Source: Mallotus nudiflorus (taxonomy: Eukaryota > Streptophyta > Magnoliopsida > Malpighiales > Euphorbiaceae). From it: DNA of 64,000 bases. Both the position numbers and the translations under genes were made by a program. Numbering within the stretch: the first letter of the stretch is position 1; the number at the start of each line of letters is the position of its first letter. This document shows positions 40,038 to 51,302 of the stretch, one piece after another. Under the pieces are notes generated by a model. That model worked only from the letters and a program-made list of their open reading frames with translations. It was not told where the DNA came from and made no database searches. The stretch is from positions 7,085,001 through 7,149,000 of the forward strand of contig CANTUR010000166.1 of assembly GCA_947683625.1 (NCBI GenBank), given 5' to 3'.

Positions 40038-40160
40038 AGTTAATTCAATTTTAGGATCAAAGTATATAGAATTATCACTAACACTTCTAGTAAGCGTTAT
40101 CAAGAGTAAAATCAAAATCAAACAATCATGAATTGATAAATAAATAATTATAAATTGATC
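40038..40160 (-). pseudogene. Athila gag, first codons beyond solo LTR B
   Basis: The minus-strand frame ending at the AGTTA site encodes SDNSIYFDPKIEL and joins in frame with the gag part starting at 36549. Upstream towards the PBS is an AT-rich 5' untranslated region without ORFs. Confidence 0.7.
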
Positions 40161-40220
40161 AAAATTAAGGCCTAAAATAATCTTTCTCTACCCTAAGTTA
40201 ATAAAAATTTCTAAACAAAT

Positions 40221-40238
40221 TCCCTGGCAATGACGCCA
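40221..40238 (-). other. Athila primer-binding site (tRNA-Asp)
   Basis: Plus-strand TCCCTGGCAATGACGCCA differs at three positions from the 3' end of plant tRNA-Asp(GTC), TCCCCGGCAACGGCGCCA. It lies six bases from the 5' LTR, as expected for an Athila element read on the minus strand. Confidence 0.88.
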
Positions 40239-40244
40239 AAAATT

Positions 40245-41592
40245 TAATGTGGGTCAAAATTAACACCTTAGTTTCCAAGACTAAATAAAGAGTAAGTAGG
40301 GTGTCAAACACTAGGAAATTTAGAGCAAATTTGATATTAATAGAATAGATACTTAGATTGATAGACAAATAATATAAAAAAAGATAATAAAATGTCCTAC
40401 CTATTCTAAAATTACTAAACATTATCAATTACTCTAATTAAACTAAATGTACTATAACAAATTTAGATGATGTATATTAGAATTACAATTAAGAATTAAT
40501 CAAGAACTATATTTGTTAATAAACACATATATATATATATGAAATGATTGGAGAATTTAGCCAATATTCCTTAAAAGCAACTCTCATTGTCTAAAGTTTA
40601 CAAGCACTCTCATGACATTGCAGATATAAACAAAAACCATTAAGTTTCATGTCAATTCTTTAACCCCTTAAGTGGATTTTTTATCTCCAAATACTTTTCT
40701 ATCCCATAAATAAATTCAATTGCATTTCCACCAAAATGCCCCAACTCTCATCGCAAACATTTGATTAGTAAGTTATATATGGTAATCAAACATACATAAC
40801 ACATTACAAAACTTAATTGAAATTAAATCATTCATGCATTATAAAAGATAAAAATATAGTTCATAGATTAATCAATCCTTGCAATTCTAATAACAAGGAC
40901 TTAGCCAAAATACACAGTATTTAAAATCAAAGAACAATAAAAAAGCAATTGAAACATCCAACAACTAAACAAATTAAGAGAAAAAGATTGTGTTAATGAA
41001 CTCTTCATTGCTTTCCAGGAAGTTATTTGATATTGAATAGTCTTATTAATGTCTTCCTTGAATTTTTTAGTATAACTTTAAACACCTAATATTCCACTTC
41101 CTTTCAATAATAAAACTAACAATACTAATTACTTCTAATACAAAACTAAGTGTTTTTTTTTCATACATGAACCAAGTTAAATTTATGTATTTATAGGCCT
41201 AAAAACATCCCAACTCATGCCTCTTTGAAATGGATGTAAATGTGAGGGGGTGTGATGAAAGGGTGTGGCAGCACATAAAGGCTCTGTCACAACTCGGCAC
41301 CAGTGTAATGACTCGGCATGGTTAGCCTCTGTCACTACTCGTTACTCCCATCACGACTCAGTATGGTTCCAATTCCTTCTTCCTTTGCTTTTTATATAAA
41401 ATTCCTCATTCTAAAACATCAAAATGCATCTCCATATATGAATTGAGCATAAAAGAACCTACAAAACACAAAATTAAAGTAAGAAGAATAAAGATAAAGG
41501 TAAAAATGCAATAATCAAACAAATGCAAGTAAAAACTATGAAAAATTAAAGCGTAACTATCCTAAAGAACTATGCTATTTTGCATCCTATCA
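40245..41592 (-). repeat. Athila 5' LTR
   Basis: TAATGTGGGTC (decayed from TG...) to GCATCCTATCA, 1348 bp. It aligns with 26801-28189 but is shorter, partly because of a deletion in the GACTCGGCAC-unit cluster (41275-41370). Confidence 0.9.
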
Positions 41593-41683
41593 ATTATATG
41601 TTGCATTATCTAGAGTTACTTCATCAACTGGTATTAAAATGTTAATAAAAAATACATGCAATGATTGCAAATTTGAAAAATAA
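41593..41683 (+). pseudogene. Helitron RepHel gene, C-terminal end
   Basis: Directly after the Athila element the frame reads YVALSRVTSSTGIKMLIKN, the conserved helicase motif that ends Helitron RepHel proteins, and stops at 41681-41683. It completes the gene broken at 26800: the DQL codons before the Athila element and YVALSRV after it are adjacent once the element and one ATTAT are removed. Confidence 0.93.
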
Positions 41684-41831
41684 ACAAAAAATATTATATA
41701 CTATGAATTTTTTAATGATACAACATAAGTCTATTAGAATATAAATTGTTTCTAATTTTTATATATTTAGATAAATACATTTTTTTATTATTGGTTTATT
41801 CTTTCTAATTATTTTATATATTTATTAACAA

Positions 41832-44034
41832 TTGCAAGAAAAAAATGTCATATACTTATTCTCTGATGTGACTAATATGAGCATAAATATTCAAATAAAA
41901 TGTCGGATTGCACGTATGTGGGAGTTTACAAATATTAGTAACTTCAACGATATATATAGTCTGAAATTTCTTATGCTGGATGAAAAGGTTGTAGAATTGA
42001 AATTCATTCCAAATATTTATTATGTTGTTCTTTCTATTAAAACAACACTAATTATTTATTCATTAAAATACATAGGGTGATACAATGCAAGGGACAATTC
42101 CAAAATAATTAATAGATCATTTTAAACAATGTTGAGTGAAGGAAAAGTTTATCATATGTCAGACTTGGTCATCATACCAGCTCAAGCAAGTTATCGAGTC
42201 AGCAACCACTCATTTCGAATTCAAATTTGGTTGCTAAGGAAAACTTTTGTTAAAGTATTTGATGATTGAAATTGCCCATTTCCATTCAATAGATTTGAAT
42301 TCCTAAATTTTGGGAATACTAAATCAAGAGTTGGTGATAAAACATATTTAATAGGTATATAAGTTGATTTATTTGTTTTTTGAGATACAATATAAGTTTT
42401 TTTTTCCTTGATAAAATATAATTATTATTTTAAATGTCTTTGGTCAAATTGTCACTATTGAAAGTGTTAAAGTTGTCTGAATTGCTAGGAGAGTTGCAAA
42501 GAAAAGGACCACTGAGATAAAAAAAATGATGAGTACGTTTTTTGAATTAAATTATTTGCATATTAAATTTTTTCTTACAATTTTTATTCATTATCTAGTG
42601 ATTTATTTTTTTCCACAAATGAAAAGTTAAATATTACTCTATGGGACAAATCCATCGATATGTTTTCAAAAGCCAAGATTTTTGAAGAGGAATTAAACAG
42701 TCCAGTCATTATGGCTTTTCTGTCAATGACTGTCAAAAAATTTAATGGTTATTTTTATGATATATATATATATATATATATTCTCATTTATTTTTTTCCT
42801 TCAATTGGGATTTTTTTAATATTTTTTACACAATAATGTTTTCTGTTAGATGAAATATTATTTAATAACACATCAGCCATAAAGTTCTTTTTAAATCTTG
42901 ACATCCCTGATTTTGTTTCTCTATGAGAAAGGTTAGATTTAATCTTTTTTTTTAATAAAACAAGTAAACAATTTCTTTCTTTTTTATTATTGTTGTATTT
43001 ATAATAATGCAGACTTCAAGAACCTTATGAGAAAATTTCAAAGTTAAAAATTACATTTCAAATTTGTTAAGACATTAAAGTTGAGAAAGATGTCAACAAG
43101 AACAAAATTGTTGATCTATTATCACTTGATATCCACAGTGATAAGGTAACTAAATTTCATTTTTCATCATTTAATTAAAACAAAACATTTTTCATGTTGG
43201 ATATTATATTCATTTACCAAAAAAAAAAAAACAGGATGTGAAGTTCACATGTAAAGCAACTATTAAAAATGTTGACACAATATCTGGCTGGTGGTATAGA
43301 GCATGCTCTCATTGTAGAAGCATCATCCAAAATTATAATAAACAAATGTAGTGTAACAATTGTGGAGTTCTTCAAGATTCTCTAATTCATTGGTGACGGA
43401 CATATACTAATTATACATTTTCTTCATTTTAAATATAAATTTTTCTAAAGTTACATTAATAAGTAAAAATTATATAAAATTATTGACCATGGTAATAATT
43501 ATACTTTTAATAGGTACAAATTAAATACAACTATTGAGGACAACGCTGGCTCTGCTTCTTTCCTTATATTTCGACGTGTTGTGGCTAATTTAGTTAGTCT
43601 ACTGGCAAACACACTAGCCAATAACTATAAAGATAGATATTCTGTACCACCAATAATGACTAGAATTTATGGTATATAACAAAATTTTCAAGTTGTGATC
43701 ATTAGTAAAATCGACAATCCTTATAATCTTTCTTTGAAAGTTATGCACATTTTCAAACAAAATGAAACTCCTGCTCTACACACTAAAGAAAAAATAAAAT
43801 TGCCTTCTTCAAGTTCCACTCTATTACACAAGCCTTCAGTTAGTGACATATCCAAACCAATTAAAAAATCAATTGATATTAGAGAAAGCAGTGTTAAGCA
43901 TTGTGCAGAAATAGTTGAAACATCGCAATTAGTTGAACTTCCTTTGACCACTATATCAATTGGGCAAGTACAAGTTGATTTGTTTACAAAAGAATCACAT
44001 GTCAAAAAACATCAATCTAAGTACTTTTTTTTTA
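41832..44034 (+). pseudogene. Helitron RPA70-like gene, decayed
   Basis: Plant Helitrons often carry a single-stranded-DNA-binding protein related to RPA70. Exon-like blocks on the plus strand: IKCRIARMWEFTNISNFNDI (41888-41950); GDTMQGTIPK then MSDLVIIPAQASYRV (42078-42205); VTIESVKVV...LNITLWDKSIDMFSKAKIF (42450-42690); KNKIVDLLSLDIHSD (43100-43140); the zinc-finger block CKATIKNVDTISGWWYRACSHC with a later CNNC (43252-43370); YKLNTTIEDNAGSASFLIFRR (43512-43577); and a C-terminal block from 43695 (SKIDNPYNLSLKVMHIFKQ). GT/AG borders separate several blocks. The order OB-fold, OB-fold, four-Cys finger matches RPA70. Stops (after NKQM) and frameshifts show decay. Its position after RepHel on the same strand fits an autonomous Helitron. 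Confidence 0.87.
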
Positions 44035-44096
44035 AAAAAATTCATGGTTATCCTATTAATTTTATTTCACTTTTTAAATTTCAATTGATATTTTTT

Positions 44097-44204
44097 CTAG
44101 GGATGAAGAACAAGACAACTAATGGTAATTTAACATTTTATTTTACTGTTCTAGGGATAAAGAACAAGACAACTAATGGTAATTTAACATTTTATTTTAC
44201 TGTC
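44097..44204 (+). repeat. 54-bp direct tandem repeat at the RPA-like 3' end
   Basis: CTAGGGATGAAGAACAAGAC... to TTTTACTGTT is immediately repeated with one or two changes. Each unit starts with a CTAG/GG acceptor-like junction. Confidence 0.9.
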
Positions 44205-44261
44205 CCTATAGTTTTGAGACTTTCATAAATTAAACCATGATTGTATAAATATCACATCTTT

Positions 44262-44585
44262 TTTTTTTAGGTTTTAAACTTTTGCCGGTCGGTGTCTTCA
44301 ATGATGTGCATATGCATTTTGTATAAACTAGCTATTTAGTGTAACTAATCCTTCTATGTTAAAGTTGAATGAAGCTAAATTAAAAATAATCAAGTTTTTT
44401 CCCTGTTTTTCAAGTGGTTCCCCCTTGATGTTTGAAAATTCTTTTTCATTCCACATATATTAGAGTCTGAGATTTTTTCCTTTTTGATGGTTATTCGGAA
44501 GGTTGGTTGTTATTTTGCATTATTTTTCCCTTGCATTATTTTTACTTTTGTTTTAGACTCACATTTGTTATTATGTTGTCATTCC
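44262..44585 (+). repeat. Helitron-internal repeats 'B' then 'A', right copies
   Basis: 44262-44417 matches 21227-21400 and 44440-44585 matches 12810-12925 and 6981-7090. In the left half of the Helitron the two lie 8 kb apart in the order A...B. Here they are adjacent in the order B-A, about 130 bases before the proposed 3' terminus. Confidence 0.75.
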
Positions 44586-45393
44586 TTTTTATTTATAAAT
44601 AAATAATTTGATGTCATACCTAAGTATTCGCTTATTTATAATTTGATGTTATTTGTTTTTTACTATAATTTTATATTTTATAATTCTACAGTGAAATGCG
44701 GGTTATTTTACTAGGAATATATAAAGCTGGACACTTAATTTCACTGTTTATCAATAGTGCATTTTGCGCCCTTCAATTTCATCTAAATTTCAATTTTGGC
44801 ATGGACCCATGGATATTTTTGTAGCTGATGATTAAAATGTGGTCGTTTTTTAAAATAATGAAATTGCCTTACTTTTAGAAAAATGACACCACTTTAATGG
44901 ATAGAATGGACAATGCTGCATTAACGCTCACCCTTCATAACCCTAATTTTGACCTCTCTTTCCCCTAATTCCACAAACAACACCACTTTTATGCATGCAT
45001 GTGATAGGTTCAGAGACCAAATAATCGGCAACATCTACGATTCTTTCTTTGAATGGTACATTTACATTCCTTTGATGTGTATTAGGATTCTTGCCATCCT
45101 TCCTCCTCCCGATGTTCGTATATGAATCTTTGTGTTTATGAAAACCATGATTTTTCCTTTTGTGTCTGAATTTTTTTTGCCCGAGGAACACAGTTTAGCT
45201 TCATGGTGTTAGTTCTGCTATATTTTTTTCACATTTTTTTTTACCTTAGATGTGGAAAAAAAATTGGAAACTCTGATTTCCCCCTTCTGAGTTCTTGAAT
45301 TTTTTTTGGAAAAACATTTTGATTTTGCTTTATTTTTCTTTTTTAATTGCTTGGTTTTGCTTTCTGTTTTTTTCCCCTTCTATTTTCCATTAG

Positions 45394-45480
45394 GATGCCT
45401 TCTTTCATTGCCTTCGGCAGTGCATGGAATTGCCTGCTGCTTCCAATTGGTTTCGACCTTTGCTTCATGGATGGTGAGAC
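45394..45480 (+). other. Exon-like block of unknown origin
   Basis: Bounded by CCATTAG and GTAAG, 87 bases, open as MPSFIAFGSAWNCLLLPIGF and onward for nine residues. No family recognised. It may be a captured exon in Helitron 2 or chance. Confidence 0.25.
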
Positions 45481-45668
45481 GTAAGTTCTAATGTTTTTTT
45501 TCGTCTCTTTATCATGATTTTTTTTAGAATTGATGCTCTCGATCTTTAATTTATGAAGATTTATTTTCTCCCTTGCTTTGTATGCTGCACTGATTTTTTT
45601 ATATATAGTTTTATGTGCAAATGCTTATTTTGACTTCGGCTTCATGTTAGGTAACATATTTATTATAG

Positions 45669-46140
45669 TGTGTATTGTAATGGGGTGACAAAAGGGGCCT
45701 TAGGGTCCATGCACCCTTAGAGTCCTTAACTTATCCTAAGGACATGGTGGGATAAGAAAAGTATATTATGGCCGAGCAAAGATATACGGGAAGGAAAAAT
45801 ATAACGAAGGGCATTTTGATAAATATAAATAAATATTATTATTTATATTTATGAGGGTGTGATGGGTGAAACATTCTAATGTCTCCTCCTACCAACCCTC
45901 AAGGTGCTCCTTATGCTCTTTAGGGAGTATCTTCGGTGTAAGCTCTCCACCATCCCCGAGGCTTGTGTGTATATTCGATGACATAGCCTTAAGTAAGCTC
46001 CTTAGTGTGAAGTTAAGTGACGGGCATCGAGTTCAGAAAAGAGGAATTTGGTGTCTCTATAGAGAAGGAGCTCTATGGACATTATGAAGCCGAGGTGTTT
46101 GTAGTGCGTGGTTCTCTTAGATTGGAGGTTACAATACACA
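45669..46140. mobile_element. Candidate small inverted-repeat element
   Basis: TGTGTATTGTAA at 45669 is matched in reverse complement at 46129-46140, and the 470 bases between are less AT-rich than their surroundings. No convincing target duplication was found, so this is tentative. ORFs inside (45866-46087, 46017-46214) have no recognisable domain. Confidence 0.3.
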
Positions 46141-47401
46141 TCATGGTTCATTCCATTGGGGTTGTCATTTTTTTCCCTCACCATCGTTCTTTATCTCAGT
46201 TGGGGAAAAAATAATCTGCCACTCATTTTCCATATATATATATGTGTGTGTGAAGTGTTAGTTTTGTTTTGGTGATTTTTTTTCCTCCAACTGCCTAATT
46301 TTAACTAGCATGCATTGTTTGTAATTGCCTCCACACTTGCCTGTTGCTGTGTGCTACTTCTATTAAGTTTTTTCCTTGCCTTCATGACTGGCTTATTGGA
46401 ACATTACCTATTGTTTTTTTTTCCTTTTCATTATGTTTAATTTTCCCTCCTTTGCGTTGTTGGGCGTTCGAATTCATGAATTCTTTTCTTATTTTTTACT
46501 ATGTATTTTATACTGACATTTTTTACTTATACTCTCTTTGCAAATGTTGAGTTCTGCTCACCGATTGCCATTTAATTTCAACTTGGCTTCATAACAAGTG
46601 AAAGGTTTGTTATACTGTATACCGATTGCCATTTAATTTCAACTTGGCTTTTGGATATGTAAGAGTATGTTTTCCTATTAATTTTTAAAAAAAATATATT
46701 TACGAAATAATAAACAGTCAATATATTGTTCATACATTCTATGTTGATAGTGGTCTAGAAGAATTTTATTTTCAATTGAAATCCTATTATTATGTTATTT
46801 TGGGAGAAACCTTGAAGGTTCTGAAATAATTTTCGCACATGGGTTGTATCCTGTATGTAGTGAAATTGCTTAACAAAGGATTTTGTTTTTTGTTTTCATG
46901 TTTGCCCAAAAGTAATACCTTTCATTTTCTTGGTCTCATATCTCTTTTTCGTTTGACACTATAAAAGAAGGTTAAAAAGTTGATTCAACAGATTGGGAGG
47001 TGACCTTATAGTTGAGAATGATTTGTGAGATTGACATATACATTGCATGCTCATATGTAACACTAAATTTTTTTTGCTTTAATCCATTGCTCTAAGGTCC
47101 AAGTAATTAGTATTTTTCTACTTTCTACTGATTGCCGTAGCTGGATTTTTTTAGAGATTGCTGTGGTCTTATTCACTTGGGTTTGAATGTTTGTGTTGTT
47201 ATTTATTTGAGAATTTATTTTATTATTAATTTTTGGAACATATTTGAATGGTTTTATTCACCAGAGGAATCGCCAATCAAAAGAAACACGCTCAAGATTT
47301 GTTTCTAAATTTGCTTCTAGATTGCATTAATATTTTTTTGTCATTGTTTTTTTTTTTCATTTCTTTACTTTAAAATTGTTTTTTTTTCTAGCTTTGAAAA
47401 T

Positions 47402-47414
47402 TGTAGTTAAAGTA
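47402..47414. repeat. Target-site duplication of LINE-type insertion, left
   Basis: TGTAGTTAAAGTA, exactly repeated at 48048-48060. Confidence 0.9.
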
Positions 47415-48047
47415 GGATACATTTCCCTAACCTCTCTCTCCCATTTTCTAGACTGTTCTTGGATGTTCATCTGCTCTACTGTAAAAAGATCAATTTCTCT
47501 CTCCAAAAATTGGTCTTCTCTTTGTGGTTTTTTATGTTTTTCTACTTAATTAAATCTAGGGTCCAATCCCTTTTTTGCTAACCTTTTGGGATACTTTTGC
47601 TCTCCATTTGTGAGGAATTTCTGGGTTTGAAAGAGGACATCATTGTTCTTTTGAAAATTCTTGATGTGGTTCATCCATTATTCAAGTGTTTTTTCAGAAT
47701 CTATAAAATTGGTTGTGCCATAGCCATGATTTCACTGAGGATGTTAAAGTTCTTTTTAGTTTATCATCTGGAATTCAAGTTCTTCCGGATCAAGATATGG
47801 CTTTCTATTTTGTTAAAGTGCAAATCCTTTTGATGCGGCACTGAGGTACCAGTGTGTTTATAGTTTCTTTTTATCTTTCTTTCTAATGTTTTCTTCTTCT
47901 TTTTTATGGTGTATGTTTCTGGAGCTAGATTGTTTGCTCTGAAATGTAGTGTTGCAGTTTTGATTATGTTGCAATTTTCTAGCTCCTTCCCCTGTACTCT
48001 ACCTAGAATTTATCAATGAAATATATTTCTGTTTGTCTAAAAAAAAA
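47415..48047 (+). mobile_element. LINE-type or retrocopy insertion with poly(A)
   Basis: A 633-bp insert ends in TTTGTCT followed by nine A, with an exact 13-bp duplication on both sides: the signature of LINE-mediated retrotransposition. The 3' part (GAATTTATCAATGAAATATA before the A tail) looks like a plant LINE or mRNA 3' end. One frame reads TEDVKVLFSLSSGIQ-like sequence with a stop at about 47835, but no reverse-transcriptase motif is present. It is either a strongly 5'-truncated LINE or a processed copy of a host mRNA. Confidence 0.8.
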
Positions 48048-48315
48048 TGTAGTTAAAGTAACCACATTTAAAAAAAAAAAAATAGAATCATGATTTTTTT
48101 TTCCGGACCCAACGGATTAAATGCTTGATTTCTTTTTACTGTCGATTAGACTACGCCTTTGTAGTGTTCTATCAATAGCTTATTTGATTTGCATCTTGAG
48201 TTAGGACTTGGAAAAAAACAATTGTATTTTATTAATTAAATTTGTACTAATTTTTTCATGCAAATTTCTGTGTTTTGATATCTCCCAGCAAAACACGGGT
48301 AACTTTACTGGTCAT

Positions 48316-48325
48316 TATATAAATA
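48316..48325 (+). promoter_or_regulatory. TATA box of the NPF transporter pseudogene
   Basis: TATATAAATA, about 150 bases upstream of the proposed ATG at 48470 and only four bases downstream of the Helitron 2 end. Confidence 0.55.
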
Positions 48326-48469
48326 GGGGTGCCCTCTAGAGCTTCAGCTTGAGCAAGTAGAGAACTCAAAGTTTGAATGTACTTGCATGCTTGTCTTGAA
48401 AAGAGGACAAGTATATGTTGTTGCATTTTTGTGTTCTTGAAGAAAAGAAACTGCAAAGAGGTGAACAAA

Positions 48470-51297
48470 ATGGAGGTTAGATATCATAAAAGAAGGATAC
48501 TACAAGTTCATATAAGATTATACTGCTTAACTAAATGTTTTCAGAATCCATCACTCCAAGTGAATCCAGAAGATGGTTCACAGATCACCATAGGCACCCA
48601 ACAAAATGTTAAGCCTGGAGGATGGAGAGCCATGCCTTATATCTTAGGTTTGCTACTCTCTTGCTCTTTCTCTCTGTTTATCTGTATAGTTTAGATCCTG
48701 AAAACAACTCCAGTGCTGTTACACCAAAGTTTATATCAGTACTAAGGAGTAATCAAATTGTAACTACCTTTTAAAGATATCAAAAGGTGCAAGTTCAATT
48801 TATACCGATGTTAATAAAAGGGAGAGCTACTCGATATTATATTATGCAGTCCATCCATATGACCTCTTTGTCAAAAAAAAAAAAAAACTTACAATAAAAT
48901 TTAGAGGTAGAAGTGCTTTAATTAGTTTTTTTATTTTTCCCTTTGTTTTGGCATACAGGAAATGAGACGTTTGAAAGGTTAGCTACTTATGGATTGTCAG
49001 TGAACTTTATGGTGTATCTGATGTGAGAATATCACATGGAGATGGTGTCTGCAGCAAACGTGATCTACATTCGGTGCGGTATTACTAATTTTGCTCCTCT
49101 TCTTGGTGCTTTTAGATGCTTATTTTGGCAAGTTTCAGACTATTACTTTTGCTTCTTGTGCTTCGTTTTGGTACGTATACTACCTGCTTTCTCAGGCTTA
49201 GCTTACATATTTATGTCATTCTGAAAGTGGTAAATTAGATATCACATAACACTTACAGTGTATCACGAGTTCCATATATTTATTTTTTCGGAAATGATTT
49301 TCATAGTAAAGTGGGTCGAGAATTTGTAAAAAAGCCAGCATAAAAAACCATACTGCCTCCTGTTTATGGGGCAGTATGGGTCAAAAATTATTTTATCTTT
49401 AGCAGCCCACATGTATATTAGTGCTCTTATTCTTTTTACCCCTCTAATTAATGGGTCAGCAAAAATGAAGGGATAAAAATGAAAAACTACAAAAAACAAA
49501 AGCATTTTTTATTATGTCTGTGACACATTATAAATATCGCATGTAACTATATCTATCATTATCCTTTTAAAAAAAATAAAAACAGTGATAAGTTATTAGC
49601 TTCTGAAAATTTATTTATTTATCTCTCTATATATAACAAAAAAAAATTATTTATTTTCATAATATTACATCAAATATGTAATATATACTTTATGTTACAT
49701 TGATCAATGTAGGATGTCATCTCTACTTATGTTACGAACTGTGACATATGATCAAAATAATAGCTTCAAAACTACCAAAAGAAAAGTAAATTTCTTCCTT
49801 CTTCAATCACGTATGCAACTAAGTCTTTTTTATCTTTGTTCATGGTACTATTGACTGTGACCACAAGATGACTGGCTCAAGTTGAGCATAAAGTGAATTC
49901 GTATATAAAAAGCACTACATCACTAAATTATCAATTTAATAATTATATATATATATAGTTATGAAATCTCTTTTAGTAATTATTTATATTAAATGAAATG
50001 CATTAGGATATATTCCAACATTTATTTTCAATAGAGCATCTGTCATGTCACTTTTCTAATTTTGAGGGGCAAACGTCAAATACAAAGCAAAATCTTTTGT
50101 ATCATTTACTTATGTAAGAATGATTAAGATGTAATTTTAATTTATGTACTAATTCTGTCATTTTCAATGTTAATGGTTTGCAGGGAATGGTTACCTCATC
50201 TCCATCCTCCAAAATGCCACCAGCAAAACCAATCACCACCCTATGGTGACAATTGTGAAAATGCCACACCACTTTAGCTGGCTGTTCTCTGCATTGGCTT
50301 AGGCCTCTTATCAATAGGCACAGGTGGGATTAGGCCATGCAGCATCCCCTTTGGTGTTGATCAATTTGACCCAACAACAGAAGGTGTGAAAGGGATTAGC
50401 AGCTTTTACAATTGGTACTACACCACATTTACTGTTATGGGCTTGATCACTTTAACTGTAGTGGTGTATATTCAAGATTCTGTCAGCTGTGTTATTGGCT
50501 TTGGGATACCTACTGTGCTTATGCTTTGTTTTATTATTTTGTTCTTTATTGGAACAAGAATTTATGTTCATGTAAAGCCAGCAGGAAGTGTTTTTACTGG
50601 CCTTGCTTAAGTTTTTGTTGCTGCTCATAAAAAGAGAAGGCTTGAACTGCCTGCAAATCACAAAGAGATATGTGATGGGACCTTCTATGATCCTCTAGTC
50701 TAGCATACTGCTGTGTCGTTAGCTTCCTCTGACCAACGAGTTTAGGTAATTTGCCTTTATCATGATATTATTTTTTGAACAAGAGGGGGAGTGGGTGACC
50801 TTTATCATGATATTATATTTTTTTTGGAGAATCTTTATCATGATATTATTAATTGTTCATTTATGGTTCTTTTTAATGTTATAACTAATTATTTACATGT
50901 GAACCTCACAAGTATTTTAAACGTTTTATACTCTTAATTATTAAATAATTGTATATATGTGTCACTTCTCTGACTGGTTCCATATGTAATATAATGGATA
51001 TTTATTTATTTTTTATTTCTTGCTATAGGTTCTTGAATAAGGCATCAATAATAGAAGAAAACGACCTAAACCCTGACGGTTCTTGTGCAAATGGGTGGAG
51101 ATTATGCATAATTCAATAAATAGAGGAGGTGATATGTTTGTTAAAAATTGGACCAATATAGGGATTAGGGATTGTTAGCCTGATAGCGATGTCACAGCAA
51201 GCAACATTCCCTAGTATCACAAGCAATGATAACGGACAACCACCTAGGACAAGTTTCAAATCCTATTTGCATCAATTATTAGTTTTTCACTTATTAC
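48470..51297 (+). pseudogene. NRT1/PTR (NPF2-like) transporter pseudogene, 5' part
   Basis: NPF proteins are 12-helix plasma-membrane carriers that move nitrate, peptides, hormones or glucosinolates with protons. Exon map: ATGGAG at 48470-48475 (possible mini-exon, then GTTAG); 48545-48647 ending KPGGWRAMPYIL; 48959-49170 with GNETFERLATYGLSVNFMVY and NVIYIRCGITNFAPLLGAF; 50184-50745 with the loop region, GTGGIRPCSIPFGVDQFDP and GISSFYNWYYTTFTVMGLIT; and 51029 onward with RFLNKASI and LNPDGSCANGWRLC. Borders follow GT/AG and phases join correctly. A stop after FMVYL, a frameshift before the DAYFG codons, and stops within 50184-50745 inactivate it. At 51302 a Ty3/gypsy element splits the last exon. 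Assignment to the NPF2 branch (NRT1.7-like) is a judgement from motif similarity. Introns 48648-48958, 49171-50183 and 50746-51028 hold no genes. Confidence 0.92.
49348..49379. other. Perfect 10-bp inverted repeat in NPF intron
   Basis: CCATACTGCC and GGCAGTATGG around a 12-base spacer, inside the third intron. It may be the remains of a small palindromic element. No terminal repeats or TSD could be assigned. Confidence 0.5.
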
Positions 51298-51302
51298 AAT
51301 AG
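51298..51302. repeat. Target-site duplication of small gypsy element, left
   Basis: AATAG, exactly matched at 56605-56609. Confidence 0.93.

Larger units (their letters stand above)
26801..41592 (-). mobile_element. Athila-type Ty3/gypsy retrotransposon, degenerate
   Basis: Two 1.35-1.39-kb direct repeats flank an internal region read on the minus strand: PBS, gag, protease, RT, RNase H, integrase, an env-like ORF, PPT. The primer-binding site matches tRNA-Asp, and pol and the extra 3' ORF are of Athila type. The TSD is ATTAT/ATTAT. Without solo LTR B it is about 11.3 kb, within the Athila range. The two LTRs differ at roughly one base in ten over the first 300 bases I compared, so the insertion is old. 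All genes carry stops or frameshifts, so it is dead unless helped in trans. Confidence 0.93.
44715..48311 (+). mobile_element. Helitron 2, probable non-autonomous element
   Basis: The left end (GAATATATAAAGCTGG, TTAATTTCACTG), directly after the CTAG of Helitron 1, resembles the Helitron 1 start (AATATATATAAAGTTGG, CTAATTTCATTG). The right end is CCCAGCAAAACACGGGTAAC then TTTACTGG at 48311 followed by T, fitting a CTRR terminus with a decayed hairpin. The 3.6-kb interior lacks RepHel. It holds an 87-bp exon-like block (45394-45480), a possible small inverted-repeat element (45669-46140), a 30-bp direct repeat (46560-46589, 46621-46650) and a LINE-type insertion (47415-48047). The ends are inferred by similarity and have not been checked against an empty site. 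Confidence 0.5.

Noticed and set aside
40221..40238. tRNA-like sequence as a tRNA gene
   Set aside because: Only the 3' 18 bases of tRNA-Asp are present, next to an LTR; it is a primer-binding site.
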